Positions 32,294-41,345 of a stretch of DNA of 49,323 bases are shown here, in pieces (positions within the stretch are counted from its first letter, which is position 1; each line of letters begins with the position of its first letter). A program made the translations under genes and the position numbers. The stretch comes from Myxococcus llanfairpwllgwyngyllgogerychwyrndrobwllllantysiliogogogochensis. GTDB lineage: Bacteria; Myxococcota; Myxococcia; Myxococcales; Myxococcaceae. The DNA is taken from assembly GCF_006636215.1 (NCBI RefSeq), contig NZ_VIFM01000060.1:1-49323 (forward strand). The letters are read 5' to 3'. Under the pieces are notes generated by a model, which worked only from the letters and a program-made list of their open reading frames with translations, searched no databases and was not told the DNA's origin.

Positions 32294-35061
32294 TGGATGT
32301 CGCTCCCGTGGGTCTCACGGCGCCCGAGCAAGTCCCGCCCCAGGATTCGCCGGTCCGCGGCGTCCTGGGGTGGTCTCGGGGCCAGATGGCTTTCCGCCAG
32401 GTATTCGCGTCCGAGCCGCATGGCGGGCATCAGCTCGGGGGCACGGCTGCCCAGATCGACCAGGGTGTCCACGCCCAGGCGGGCTTCGCCGACGCGGAAC
32501 ATGTCCCAGTAGAACTTCACGTCGAACACGGTGTGGGCCGGCTTCTCCACCGCCACCACCCGCATCGCCTGCTCTTGTCGCGCGCGCTGCTCCTGCGCCG
32601 CGCTGCCTCGTGGGACGGGCAGCACCACCGTGAAGCGATGGGCCGCCGCACGCACCGGCAGCACCACCGTCTCGAAGTGGTACCAGTCCGACTGCGCCGG
32701 ACCGTCCCCGGGCAGCGTCACTGGCAACACGGCCTGCGTGAAGTCCGTCAGCGTGGTGCCATGCGCCGCGTTGAGGGCCTGCACCGCCCGATAGCGTCGC
32801 GTGAGGAAGTCGAGCCAGCGCGGCGCGCTCGCGGCCGTAGCGGCCGGGATGAAGCCCAGCGCTTCCTGCGTGAAGGCTCGCCACACGGTGGCCACCGCGG
32901 CCTGGGTGGGCTCACGCAAGGGGAGCGCATCGGACGCCGCCGTCACACCCGCGTCGGAGAGCGCGGCTTGATAGCGCTCCAGCAGCCTCGCGATGCCCTG
33001 GGACGGTTCCCAGCGGCGTGACGTGGCGGCGGGCTGGATGCGGATGCCTCCCGCCTCGGAGGTGTCCGTCGCGAAGAGGAACGGGGTGCGCGCGGTGCGG
33101 AAGCGCTCGACGATGCGGTAGCGGGCGCGCGTCGGCTCGGTGTCGTCGGTGAAGATGGACGCGTCAGGGCAGTCGTCCAGGGCCATGCGCAGCGCCATGC
33201 GCAGGCCGCGCGGCGTGCCTCGCCACTGGAAGAAGTCCAGCGTGTGACGGAGGAAGAGGCGGCGACGCGTCTCGTCCCAGGCCGGGTCCAGCGCCACGCC
33301 GAACCAGGAGGCCAGCCACTCGAGCGCCTCCGGGGGCGCGCTCCTCGCGTCGAAGAGGACCTGTGCGGCGGCGATGCGGTCTTCCAGGGGCGTGAGCAGT
33401 CCCTCGGGGTTCGCGAGGAAGCGGTCCAGGAAGCTGGCCGACTCAGGGTCCTGTCGGTACAGGCCCGGGAGGTACTGCTCCGCGTAGGAGAAGCGCGGGT
33501 ACCACGCTCGCATCGCGTGGATGCGCGGAGTCGCGGCGCCGCCTCCCTGGAGGACCAGCTCCACCTGCGCGAAGCGGCCCCTGGCGCGCTGGAAGAGCAC
33601 CTCGAAGGTGCCCCGGTGCTCGCCCCGCGCCGTCGTGGTGAAGGGCAGCTCGGAGCCAGCTCCTCGCTTGTAGAGCGCGGGCTCTTCGCTGAAGGGAAGG
33701 GCCTCCAGGTCCGAGCGCTCATTGGCCGCGCGACTGCGCACGACGATGCGTGCTCCGGGCGGAAGGGAGCCGTCCAACAGCAGCCGATGCCACACGCAGT
33801 CAGGCGTCCGTCCATCGAGCACGGGCGTGCGCAGCGTGCCCTCGGACACGTAGCGCGGGCGTCGCTGCGCCACGAGCGGGATGAACGTGTCCGCGAAGTC
33901 GTAGAGGGCCTGCCCGTCCGAGGCGATGAGCGCCTTGCCGCCAAACAACCGCAGCGGCAGGTACTCCGGCTGCGCCACCGCGACGAGGTCACCGCCTTCC
34001 GAGGTGTGCAGCTCGAAGGCGAAGGCCTGGTTGCCGTCCCGACCCACCACGACGACGCGGCCCACCGAGCCATCCGACCCGGCCGGAAGCAGTGCCATGT
34101 CATGCGCCACCAGGACGTACGACGACGCGGGACTGTTGTCGCCAAGGAGGCCATCGACCTCCAGCGGCACGGGGGCACCTGTCAGGACGCCGTCGCGGTA
34201 GACCAGCAGGCGACTGTCCTCGGTGCCCCGGTCCAGCACGAGCACGCGGCCGTCGGGCAGCACCTCCACGGAGATGGGGTCCTGGGCGGCGACGGGCGTC
34301 GACGCATCCAGCGTCACCGGCCGTGGGAAGGTGACGGCGGGAATCGTTCGCGTCGGTCCTCCGGCCAGGGGCTGGAAGGCTTCCACCCGTGACGCGGAGA
34401 GCACGTCATCCACGCCCGTGCGCACCACGCGGAAGCCCGCGTCCAGTCGCCACAGGCGGCGGTGCTGACGGTCCAGCACCACCACGCCGCCATCGGGAGT
34501 GGCCGCCATGTCCCACGGCGCGAAGGGCACACCCGTGGGCCACAGGTGTCGCACCGGAGGGCCGCCCGAGTGCAGGTCGAACACGAGCAGCCCCGCGGGC
34601 GCGAGCGTGCCGACGACCAGGTAGTGATGCCCGCTGATGGCCATGGCTCCGAGCAGCTCGGGCGTGGGAAGCGTGGGCGGAATCAGCGGGCCGAAGCCGC
34701 CCGTGCCGGAGACGGGTGCGGCCTCGGGCGTGACGGGCCAGAAGTCGCTCGTCTGCCTCGAACCGCTGGAGAGCACCTTCAGCGTGCGCCCGTCGAGAGC
34801 CACCCAGTAGACGTTGCCATAGCGGTCCTTCGCGGCGCCGCGCCGGTCCTCCAGCACGGGTGGCACGTCGCGCGGCGCGGCGATGAAGCGGAACAGCTCC
34901 GCGCGCAGGGACACCTCCGAGCGCGACGAGTCCCACGCGACGTCCGCGCCCGTGCCGGACGCCTCGCTCCACGCCTCGGAGAGCACGCGGCCCTTCGAGG
35001 TGCAGCGACCCCAGTCGTCGCGACCGAGCAGCAGATGAAAGCGAGCGCCGTTGGCATCCAT
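32290..35061 (-). CDS. Tail protein I-like baseplate protein with propeller-like N-terminus
   Basis: 923 residues. About 1-480 consist of repeating beta-strand units with Asp/Gly turns (DRYGNVYWVALDG, PDGGVVVLDRQHRRLWRLD, LPDGRVLVLDRGTEDSRLLVY), consistent with an NHL/beta-propeller-like fold. About 505-640 match the phage tail I/TIGR02242-type domain: EQYLPGLYRQDPESASFLDR, PLEDRIAA, WLASWFGVALDPAWDE and FFQWRGTPRGLRMAL. This domain belongs to the baseplate wedge near Afp12. Its start abuts the stop of baseplate J, and its stop overlaps the next start, so the baseplate genes are coupled. The baseplate call is firm; the propeller is inferred from repeat pattern. Confidence 0.82.
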   Translation of the reverse strand: MDANGARFHLLLGRDDWGRCTSKGRVLSEAWSEASGTGADVAWDSSRSEVSLRAELFRFIAAPRDVPPVLEDRRGAAKDRYGNVYWVALDGRTLKVLSSGSRQTSDFWPVTPEAAPVSGTGGFGPLIPPTLPTPELLGAMAISGHHYLVVGTLAPAGLLVFDLHSGGPPVRHLWPTGVPFAPWDMAATPDGGVVVLDRQHRRLWRLDAGFRVVRTGVDDVLSASRVEAFQPLAGGPTRTIPAVTFPRPVTLDASTPVAAQDPISVEVLPDGRVLVLDRGTEDSRLLVYRDGVLTGAPVPLEVDGLLGDNSPASSYVLVAHDMALLPAGSDGSVGRVVVVGRDGNQAFAFELHTSEGGDLVAVAQPEYLPLRLFGGKALIASDGQALYDFADTFIPLVAQRRPRYVSEGTLRTPVLDGRTPDCVWHRLLLDGSLPPGARIVVRSRAANERSDLEALPFSEEPALYKRGAGSELPFTTTARGEHRGTFEVLFQRARGRFAQVELVLQGGGAATPRIHAMRAWYPRFSYAEQYLPGLYRQDPESASFLDRFLANPEGLLTPLEDRIAAAQVLFDARSAPPEALEWLASWFGVALDPAWDETRRRLFLRHTLDFFQWRGTPRGLRMALRMALDDCPDASIFTDDTEPTRARYRIVERFRTARTPFLFATDTSEAGGIRIQPAATSRRWEPSQGIARLLERYQAALSDAGVTAASDALPLREPTQAAVATVWRAFTQEALGFIPAATAASAPRWLDFLTRRYRAVQALNAAHGTTLTDFTQAVLPVTLPGDGPAQSDWYHFETVVLPVRAAAHRFTVVLPVPRGSAAQEQRARQEQAMRVVAVEKPAHTVFDVKFYWDMFRVGEARLGVDTLVDLGSRAPELMPAMRLGREYLAESHLAPRPPQDAADRRILGRDLLGRRETHGSDIQ

Positions 35062-37365
35062 CTATTGGCACTCCTCGGGGACGATGGGCACCGAGACGAA
35101 CGGCCGCTGCGTCGTCGTGACGGACGTGCCGCGCAGGTCGTCGAGCGAGGGCGCGTCACCCACGGCCACCGAGAGTCCGGCGAGCCGGGGGAGCTGGAGC
35201 CCCGTCATCGGTATCTGGTCCTGCTGAGTGCCCGTGGCCAGCCCCAGTCGCACCCCGCGCACCAGCGCCACGCCCGCCACGCGACTGGCCACCGCCGCCA
35301 GCTCCAGCGCCACCACCGCCTTGCGCAACGGCCAGCCACGCCGGGCCACGGTGGACAGGTTCGCGCCCGCCAGCGACACCGTCTGCTCCAGCAGCTCCGC
35401 GTCCTCGGGCGGCAGGGGCGACAGGAACTCGATGAGGGCCGCCTTCACCGCCTCGCGCACCTGTGCCTGCGAGACTCCCGCCACCACCTCGAGGCCCACC
35501 GTCACCCAGACGGGCTTGTACTGGGGGCGGCGCACGAAGACCTCTGTCGTCACCAGTCGACGAGGCGAGAGCCAGCAGGCAATCGCATCGAGGAACGTGT
35601 CCGGCCCCTCCGCCTCGCGCGCGTCAGGCTCCGCGCGGGGAATGGCCAACACCGTCACCGCGCCGGGTGCATCCCCTGGCTCGTTGGGTGAGAGGGCGGG
35701 GTGGAACGCGGGCAGCACGTCCACTCGGCCCACCGCGACGCCGGGCGTGCGCAGTGTCACCGCCTCGAAGTCCTGCGCCGTCACCAGCCTGTCCCGGTGC
35801 TGGAGGAACCGCGAGATGTGCCGCTCTCCTTCGCGCACGCCCTCCGCGTCGGAGCCGCCCCACGTGGGCAGCGGGTTCGCCACCTGGATGCCGGGAGGAA
35901 GCGCGGGTCCACTCGCCACCGTGCCCGTGGCTACATTGCCGGCCCGGCCCACGCCGTGGTCATAGTCGGCGCGCAGCGTGGCCCCAAGCGGCGGCCTCGC
36001 GCCGTGGGCGCCGTCACCGAAGCGAAGCTCTCCCGCCTCAGCGTCCAGACGGAACACCTTCACGCGTGTCCGCGCGGGGCGCGGCGAGCCGGGCGGCAGG
36101 CGCGGGTCCGGCACGGAGACCTCGGGGCCCGCGCTCGTCAGGTCATCGATTTCCTCCCACGTCTCGGTGATTCCATTCACCGTGACGCTCAGCTTCACCG
36201 AGCCCGGCAACACAGGCGCGCGCGACAGCTTCAGCGCCTGGTCCGGCTCGCCCGAGCCCGTGGGCAACAGCTCGCTCGTCACGCGCTCGCGCTGGGACAC
36301 GGGCGCGGCGTTGATGCCGGCCCACAGGAGCTTCGTCGTCACCGGCGCCGAAGCGGTGATGCGCACCCAGGTGATGACGCGCGCTTCCAGTTCCTCGTCA
36401 TCGAGCGAGGGAGGGAAGTCCCGCGTGCCCGCCTCCAGCGGGTCCAGGTTCGTCCATAGCTCCAGCTCGCCGAGCGTGGAGGGCAGGGGGACGTCCACCA
36501 CGGAGGGCTCGCCAGGCATCTCCGAGGTGACCAGGGTGCGCCAGCTCGCGTTGCGCAGCGCCGGGTCCTCCGGGAGCTTGCCGTCCACGGGCAAGCGGGG
36601 AAGCTGGAACTGGAGCACCGCCGAGCCCACGGGCCGCGCCTGTCCATTGGGCACCAGGTCTCGTCCCTCGGAGCCACCGGCGGGCGCGAGTCCCACTGTC
36701 AGCACCTTGCCCTTCAACTCCTCTCTCGCCCGTGTCAGCGCATCGGGGAGTTTCCGGTCCGCGGGCCGCAGCAGCAGCGCCACCCACAGCGCCTTGTCCA
36801 GCGTCTCGGTGTTGAGGTCCAACGGCTCCGTGCCGCGCGGAGAGAAGGGCGTCGTCTCGTAGAACTGGAGTTCGTTGAGCGGCGCGGGCGGCGGCGCGGT
36901 GGCGGTGAAGGAGGCGTAGAGCTCCTGGTAGTACTCCTTCACCCGCTCCTCGGGCGCGACGCTCCGCTTGTAGAAGCACGCCGCCTCCACGGGAAGCACG
37001 TCCAGGCCGCGCTCGGCGCGGAAGGGCACCTGGCCGGCGCGGACCTCCACGCCCTCCGTCAGCGTGAGTGCCTGGGGCGGACCGCCGCGCTCGTTGCGGA
37101 AGGCGACGAGCCCGCGCGCGGACGCGGCCGGCAGCAACGGCACGCCGAGCAGTTGGAGGAACTTGAGCCGGTTGCGCTCCGGAATCTGGTTGGCGCGGTA
37201 CAGCAGGCTCTCCGTCAGGAAGGCGAAGAGCTCCAGCAGCGTGACGCCCGGGTCGGACTTGTTGAAGTTGGTCCACTCGGGGTTGTGGATGGGGATGCGT
37301 GCCAGCGCCTCGTCGAGGAGCTGCTGGTACTTGCGGTCATCGATGGGCGGGAGGGTGAGTGGCAC
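35062..37365 (-). CDS. Baseplate protein J-like (gp6/Afp11-type) wedge protein
   Basis: 767 residues with the typical opening of the putative baseplate assembly family: PIDDRKYQQLLDEALARIPIH, WTNFNKSDPGVTLLELFAFLTE and LYRANQIPERNRLKFLQLLG. The middle holds the GELRFGDGAHGARPP motif and YDHGVGRAGNVATG typical of baseplate J proteins, then a C-terminal RHISRFLQHRDRLVTAQDFE segment. These proteins form the wedge that triggers sheath contraction. The gene follows gp25 by seven bases and runs directly into tail protein I, the usual order. Length is normal for the eCIS version. Confidence 0.92.
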   Translation of the reverse strand: MPLTLPPIDDRKYQQLLDEALARIPIHNPEWTNFNKSDPGVTLLELFAFLTESLLYRANQIPERNRLKFLQLLGVPLLPAASARGLVAFRNERGGPPQALTLTEGVEVRAGQVPFRAERGLDVLPVEAACFYKRSVAPEERVKEYYQELYASFTATAPPPAPLNELQFYETTPFSPRGTEPLDLNTETLDKALWVALLLRPADRKLPDALTRAREELKGKVLTVGLAPAGGSEGRDLVPNGQARPVGSAVLQFQLPRLPVDGKLPEDPALRNASWRTLVTSEMPGEPSVVDVPLPSTLGELELWTNLDPLEAGTRDFPPSLDDEELEARVITWVRITASAPVTTKLLWAGINAAPVSQRERVTSELLPTGSGEPDQALKLSRAPVLPGSVKLSVTVNGITETWEEIDDLTSAGPEVSVPDPRLPPGSPRPARTRVKVFRLDAEAGELRFGDGAHGARPPLGATLRADYDHGVGRAGNVATGTVASGPALPPGIQVANPLPTWGGSDAEGVREGERHISRFLQHRDRLVTAQDFEAVTLRTPGVAVGRVDVLPAFHPALSPNEPGDAPGAVTVLAIPRAEPDAREAEGPDTFLDAIACWLSPRRLVTTEVFVRRPQYKPVWVTVGLEVVAGVSQAQVREAVKAALIEFLSPLPPEDAELLEQTVSLAGANLSTVARRGWPLRKAVVALELAAVASRVAGVALVRGVRLGLATGTQQDQIPMTGLQLPRLAGLSVAVGDAPSLDDLRGTSVTTTQRPFVSVPIVPEECQ

Positions 37366-37372
37366 GATGTCG

Positions 37373-37765
37373 TTACCCCGCGAGCGTGACGCTCAGGTTG
37401 AGCCGCTCTCGTGCGCCGGTGGCCACGAGCTTGTAGGTGATGGTCGCGGTGGCGGCCCGAGCGTCCTGTGGGTCCGCGTCCACGCTGACCGACTCCACCG
37501 CGATGCGGGGCTCCCACTGCGCCAGGGCCCGGTTGATGCGATCGGCGATTTGATGCCGTGTCGTGACGGTGTTCGGCTCGAACAGGAAGCGCCCGAGCCC
37601 CGCGCCGAACTCCGGCAGCATCAGCCGCTCGCGTTGCTCGGTGGCGAGGATGATTTGAATGGCTTCACGCACGTTGCGCTCACCCTCGGACCACTGCATG
37701 CGCCCATCCGGGCCCACGCGTGGGGGGAAGCCGAGGCCGCGTCCAATGAGTTTTCCGGCGTCCAT
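37373..37765 (-). CDS. GPW/gp25-family baseplate protein (Afp9-like)
   Basis: 130 residues, the usual size. Family features include GRGLGFPPRV near the start, ATEQRERLMLPEFGAGLGRFLFEPN (the conserved EFG core, about 40-65) and the C-terminal strand TITYKLVATG. In contractile tails gp25 links the first sheath ring to the baseplate. It is followed seven bases later by baseplate J. In Afp-type loci a PAAR gene often lies at this junction; none is present here. Confidence 0.93.
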   Translation of the reverse strand: MDAGKLIGRGLGFPPRVGPDGRMQWSEGERNVREAIQIILATEQRERLMLPEFGAGLGRFLFEPNTVTTRHQIADRINRALAQWEPRIAVESVSVDADPQDARAATATITYKLVATGARERLNLSVTLAG

Positions 37766-37769
37766 GGAC

Positions 37770-39341
37770 TCACCCCACCCTGGGCTTGGGCAGACAGATT
37801 TTCAGGAAGGGCATCCACCAGAAGATGATGTTGAGCAGGCTGAAGAAGATCATCAGGACGATGAACGCGCAGAGCGTGATGATGGGAATGGAGAACATGC
37901 ACAGCTCTCCCAGGTCGAAGCTCAGCCCGTCGTCGAGTTCCCCCTTCATCGTCTTCTCCAACCCCGCCACCCGAGACATCTGCTTGCGCAGCCCCTTCGA
38001 CAGCGTGAAGCCGACGTTCTTCTTGAACTTGCGCAGCCCCCGGATGCTGGTGTCCAACGGCAGCTCGATGCGCACCGGTCGCGCGGGCGCGTCCGAATCA
38101 AAGAACGGCGCCAGGGTGAAACCCTTCGATGGCGCGCTGACGATGGGCGGGCACAGCGCGCCGCACGCCGGCTTCAAATACACGCACCGCAGCACGTAGA
38201 GCGCCTTGCCCGGCTCCTCCAGCTTGGACACCGGCTCCGGCTCCGAGGGCAGCGAGTACACCCCCGCGACCACCGCCGAGCCCAACGCCGAGCGCAGCGC
38301 CGCCACCGTCACCTCGGTGCACAGCCGCAGGTTGTAATCGAGCCCGCCCGTGCCGCCGTTGAGGATGGCCGTGCGCTGCTGCATCGCCTTGCGCAGCGCC
38401 TGCTGCCACGTATCCCCGGAGCTGCCCTCCACGCGGTGGCTGCCTGTCAGCAACAGGAACAGCGTGCGCAGGGGAGAACCCGCCGCGGGCGTGGGGCCTG
38501 GTGACGCCTTGTCCAGGAGCGTCCACAGCGCGGGGAGGCGCTCCTCCAGGAAGGTGGCGAAGTCCACGAGCAGGAAGCGCGTCACTTCCTTCTGGACGGC
38601 CACCGCCTCGCTCGTCGCCTTCGTGTACGCGAGGAGCTGCTCGAAGGGCGCGACCACCTGCCCCTCGGCCTCGTCCGCCAGCATCTTGTCCGGGTCCAAC
38701 CCCGTGCTCGGGTCGTCGTCCTGGAAGGCCGCCGCGGACTCGAAGGTGTCGCGACTGGAGGTGGGCACCAGCCCCACGAGCATCCGTCGCCGTTTCCCCT
38801 CGGAGGCGAAGTTCATCGGGAAGAGGGGCAAGAGCTCCTCGCCCTTCGCCAGCGCGCCTGTCTCCGCCGTGCTCAGCTCCTTCCAGATGCGCCGCTTGTC
38901 GGCGGGACTGCCGGGCGAGGCCGGCACCCATGCGCCTTCCTTGCCGCCGCCCAGGGAGCGACGCAGGACGAACGCGGCCTTCTCTCCGCTCGCGGTGTCC
39001 ACGACGTGGTCCGGCAGGCCCGGCAGTCGACACACGAGGCTCGTGGCCACCAGATAGAAGCGCCCGTGCGCCGGCTGGTACAGCTTGGGCGGAGTGTTGA
39101 CCTCGTCGTCCGGAGGCTCGCCCGGCATGCGCTCGCGGTGGCTTTTGAAGCGCGTCACCAACAGGTCCGTCAGGTCCGGCCGCGTGGGCGCCTGGAGTCG
39201 CTCCGCCAGCTCCTCCATGAAGCGGTCCGAGTCGAACTGGAGGATGCCGGGCGCCTGGAGTCGCGCCAGCTTGTCGGGCGCGGGGCCCCACAGCGGCGAG
39301 GCCGTCACCCACTGCACCGGATGGGGAAGGGTTGTCGCCAT
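37770..39341 (-). CDS. Unknown baseplate-region protein with C-terminal hydrophobic helix
   Basis: 523 residues using ATG 39341, which shares an A with the upstream TGA (TGATG coupling); two GTG codons just upstream are less likely. The body has no motif I recognise. Near the C-terminus (about 480-510) is a strongly hydrophobic stretch, IPIITLCAFIVLMIFFSLLNIIFWWMPF in two pieces, ending in a short Lys/Arg tail. That looks like a membrane-inserting helix, unexpected in a cytoplasmic baseplate. It sits between spike and gp25 genes. It may act at the particle tip or dock the particle to a membrane. Unknown family. Confidence 0.72.
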   Translation of the reverse strand: MATTLPHPVQWVTASPLWGPAPDKLARLQAPGILQFDSDRFMEELAERLQAPTRPDLTDLLVTRFKSHRERMPGEPPDDEVNTPPKLYQPAHGRFYLVATSLVCRLPGLPDHVVDTASGEKAAFVLRRSLGGGKEGAWVPASPGSPADKRRIWKELSTAETGALAKGEELLPLFPMNFASEGKRRRMLVGLVPTSSRDTFESAAAFQDDDPSTGLDPDKMLADEAEGQVVAPFEQLLAYTKATSEAVAVQKEVTRFLLVDFATFLEERLPALWTLLDKASPGPTPAAGSPLRTLFLLLTGSHRVEGSSGDTWQQALRKAMQQRTAILNGGTGGLDYNLRLCTEVTVAALRSALGSAVVAGVYSLPSEPEPVSKLEEPGKALYVLRCVYLKPACGALCPPIVSAPSKGFTLAPFFDSDAPARPVRIELPLDTSIRGLRKFKKNVGFTLSKGLRKQMSRVAGLEKTMKGELDDGLSFDLGELCMFSIPIITLCAFIVLMIFFSLLNIIFWWMPFLKICLPKPRVG

Positions 39342-40060
39342 CACCACACGTTCCCCGCGCCCGGCGTATACGAGGCGCTGACCACGCTGTTAGTGATGAC
39401 CGTGTCCGCCTGCACCACGCCGCTGAACTTGGACATGCCCGCGTTGACGGTGAGCATCCCGGCCGAAATCTCCGCGGTGCTCGCGTTGATGGTGACCTTG
39501 GCCGCGGCATTCACGGTGATGCCGCTGGGCTCCATCTTCAGCGAGTTGCCGTTGCTGTCCTTCGCCTCGATGGAGCCGGGCCCGTCCTTGAGCGTCACCG
39601 TCTGACCGGCGGGCGTCTCCAGCGTGAGCGTCTCCTGTCCGTCCGTGTCGTCGAGCGTGATGACGATGCCGTTGCGTGAGCGCAGCACCTTCTTCGCGTT
39701 GCGGCCCGCGCCGTCCATGGACTCCGGCGGCGTGTCCTTCCCGTTCCACAACGCGCCGACGACATAGGGCCGCCGAGCGTCGCCCGCCTCGAAGCCGACG
39801 AGCACCTCGTCATCCACGTCCGGAACGAACCAGGAGCCGCGATTCTTGCCGCCCATCAGCGTGGCCAGCCGTGCCCACGCCTCATAGCGTCCGCCGCCCG
39901 CCGCGTCGGCGGCCCATGGCAGCAGCACCTTCACCCGACCCTGGCTGTCCGGGTCCTTGAGGTCCGTGACTCGCGCTGGATACAGGCCGTAGAAGCGGCC
40001 ACCCAGGCCGTCCGCGACGCGCTCGTCCAACACCTGTTCCCACGCCGCGTCCGCGCTCAT
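39341..40060 (-). CDS. Spike protein, gp5/baseplate V-like (C-terminal half of a VgrG/Afp8)
   Basis: 239 residues. The OB-fold section reads FYGLYPARVTDLKDPDSQGRVKVLLPW, WARLATLMGGKNRGSWFVPDVDDEVLVGFE and PYVVGALWNGKDTPP, typical of gp5 and VgrG spikes. The rest is a beta-helix needle of short strands (TLTLETPAGQTVTLKD, NSLKMEPSGITVNAA). No extra effector domain is fused to the end. It overlaps the hub gene by ATGA, so hub and spike are split but translationally linked. The spike would form the membrane-piercing tip. Confidence 0.9.
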   Translation of the reverse strand: MSADAAWEQVLDERVADGLGGRFYGLYPARVTDLKDPDSQGRVKVLLPWAADAAGGGRYEAWARLATLMGGKNRGSWFVPDVDDEVLVGFEAGDARRPYVVGALWNGKDTPPESMDGAGRNAKKVLRSRNGIVITLDDTDGQETLTLETPAGQTVTLKDGPGSIEAKDSNGNSLKMEPSGITVNAAAKVTINASTAEISAGMLTVNAGMSKFSGVVQADTVITNSVVSASYTPGAGNVW

Positions 40061-41142
40061 GACGCCTTCCCCAGTCCCACGCGCTCCGCCACCAGCTCCG
40101 TGCGAAGGCCGCGCGCGCCGTCGAACAGGTGCTTCACCTCGGCCAGGTGGTACTTGCCGCTGAACAGCGGCCCCAGGCCCGTCAGCTCCACGCGCGCCCC
40201 CACGCGCAGCTTCGCGTCTGTCTGCGCCGTGCCACGTCCCACCACGAAGCGCCGCGCCTGTTGTCGGAAGTGCGCGTCCGCGCGCGCCTGCGCCTCCGGG
40301 ACACTCATGGGTGCCGCGTGCACCACGGCTTCCTTGCGCTCCGCCAGCTTCGAGGCCAGCAGGCTCGCCCCGCTCTCGTCCTTCTCCAGCTCCGCGCCCA
40401 GCACCGAAGGGCCGGCCTCACACGCAATCGCGTCCTTCTCCGCCACGTTCCACCCGCCCACCGTCACCGAGGAGCGCTGACCCGCCAGGTCCGCCAGCAC
40501 CGTGAAGGACATCAGCTCGTTGCCACGTCCCAGCTTCAGGGGCTGGCCACTGGAGCGGCTTGCGCGCGCCTTCGCCTTCAGCGTGCGGCCCTCCACCCAC
40601 AGCTCCGCGCCCAGCGCACGGCAGCGCTCGCGCAGGAAGGCGAGGTCGCTCTGGTTCACCTGGGCCAGCACGGGGTGCTTGGGCCCTGGGACCTCCACCT
40701 CGGCCGTCAGGCCATGTTTGCCCGCGAGCTGGCGCAGGACGTCCTCGTCCGTCGCGTTCTCGTACGTCGCCGTCCGCCGCGTCATCCGCAGGTCCTGGAG
40801 GCGGTCCTCGGCCAGCACCGTGAGGGTAGGGGAGGCGCTCTCCGGGAAGCCGGCCTCCAGGCCGGTGATGCGCCCCTCGAAGAGGACATCCTGGGTGCCC
40901 AGCCGCACCTCGAAAGGCTTGCCGAAGTCGAGCACCGAGCGGTCGAAGTAGAGAAACCCCGTCTCGCCATCCTTCGGGCCCCAGTTGCCGAACGTCGCCT
41001 CGCACCGGTACAGCCCTTGCGCCGTCTCGACGATGCACAGCTCCAGCAGCCCACTGGCGAGCGTGGGGTGCTCGCGACCGTCCACCCGCAGCGTGGGGCG
41101 GGAGGCGCGCAGCTTGGAGTCATTGCTGGTTCCGTCGGCCAT
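40057..41142 (-). CDS. Hub protein, gp27/phage late control D-like (N-terminal half of a VgrG/Afp8)
   Basis: 361 residues from ATG 41142, 13 bases after the small DUF5908-like gene; a longer frame to 41244 would overlap that gene. The sequence has the late-control-D pattern: FLYFDRSVLDFGKPFEVRLG, VLFEGRITGLEAGFPE, TYENATDEDVLRQLAGKHGL and QVNQSDLAFLRERCRALGAELWV. In Afp8 and VgrG this domain is fused to the gp5-like spike; here the spike is the following gene. The hub joins the inner tube to the spike. Confidence 0.9.
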   Translation of the reverse strand: MADGTSNDSKLRASRPTLRVDGREHPTLASGLLELCIVETAQGLYRCEATFGNWGPKDGETGFLYFDRSVLDFGKPFEVRLGTQDVLFEGRITGLEAGFPESASPTLTVLAEDRLQDLRMTRRTATYENATDEDVLRQLAGKHGLTAEVEVPGPKHPVLAQVNQSDLAFLRERCRALGAELWVEGRTLKAKARASRSSGQPLKLGRGNELMSFTVLADLAGQRSSVTVGGWNVAEKDAIACEAGPSVLGAELEKDESGASLLASKLAERKEAVVHAAPMSVPEAQARADAHFRQQARRFVVGRGTAQTDAKLRVGARVELTGLGPLFSGKYHLAEVKHLFDGARGLRTELVAERVGLGKAS

Positions 41143-41155
41143 GGCGCTCTCCGAC

Positions 41156-41335
41156 TCAGTGCGCGCGCACGCGCGCGTGCCTCTCGCGATGGAGGACCTG
41201 GGCGCGTTCCTGCTCGTGCGCCTTCTGCACCGCTGACGCGCCACCTTCCGCCGAGCCCCCGGCCCCGCCCCCTGACGGCGTGGACGCCACTGGCGGCGCG
41301 CTCACCACTTCCATCTCGTTGATGACCACGGCCAT
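41156..41335 (-). CDS. DUF5908-like small eCIS protein
   Basis: 59 residues from ATG 41335, ten bases after the LysM gene stop and 13 before the hub start. The N-terminus MAVVINEMEVVSAPP matches the short MxVxIxExEV opening I know from DUF5908 proteins, which lie between the LysM tail protein and the hub in other eCIS loci. A Gly/Ala-rich linker and a charged tail (QKAHEQERAQVLHRERHARVRAH) follow. Its place and opening support a real gene despite the length. Function unknown; perhaps it caps or connects the tube and hub. Confidence 0.72.
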   Translation of the reverse strand: MAVVINEMEVVSAPPVASTPSGGGAGGSAEGGASAVQKAHEQERAQVLHRERHARVRAH

Positions 41336-41345
41336 GCACGCCCCC

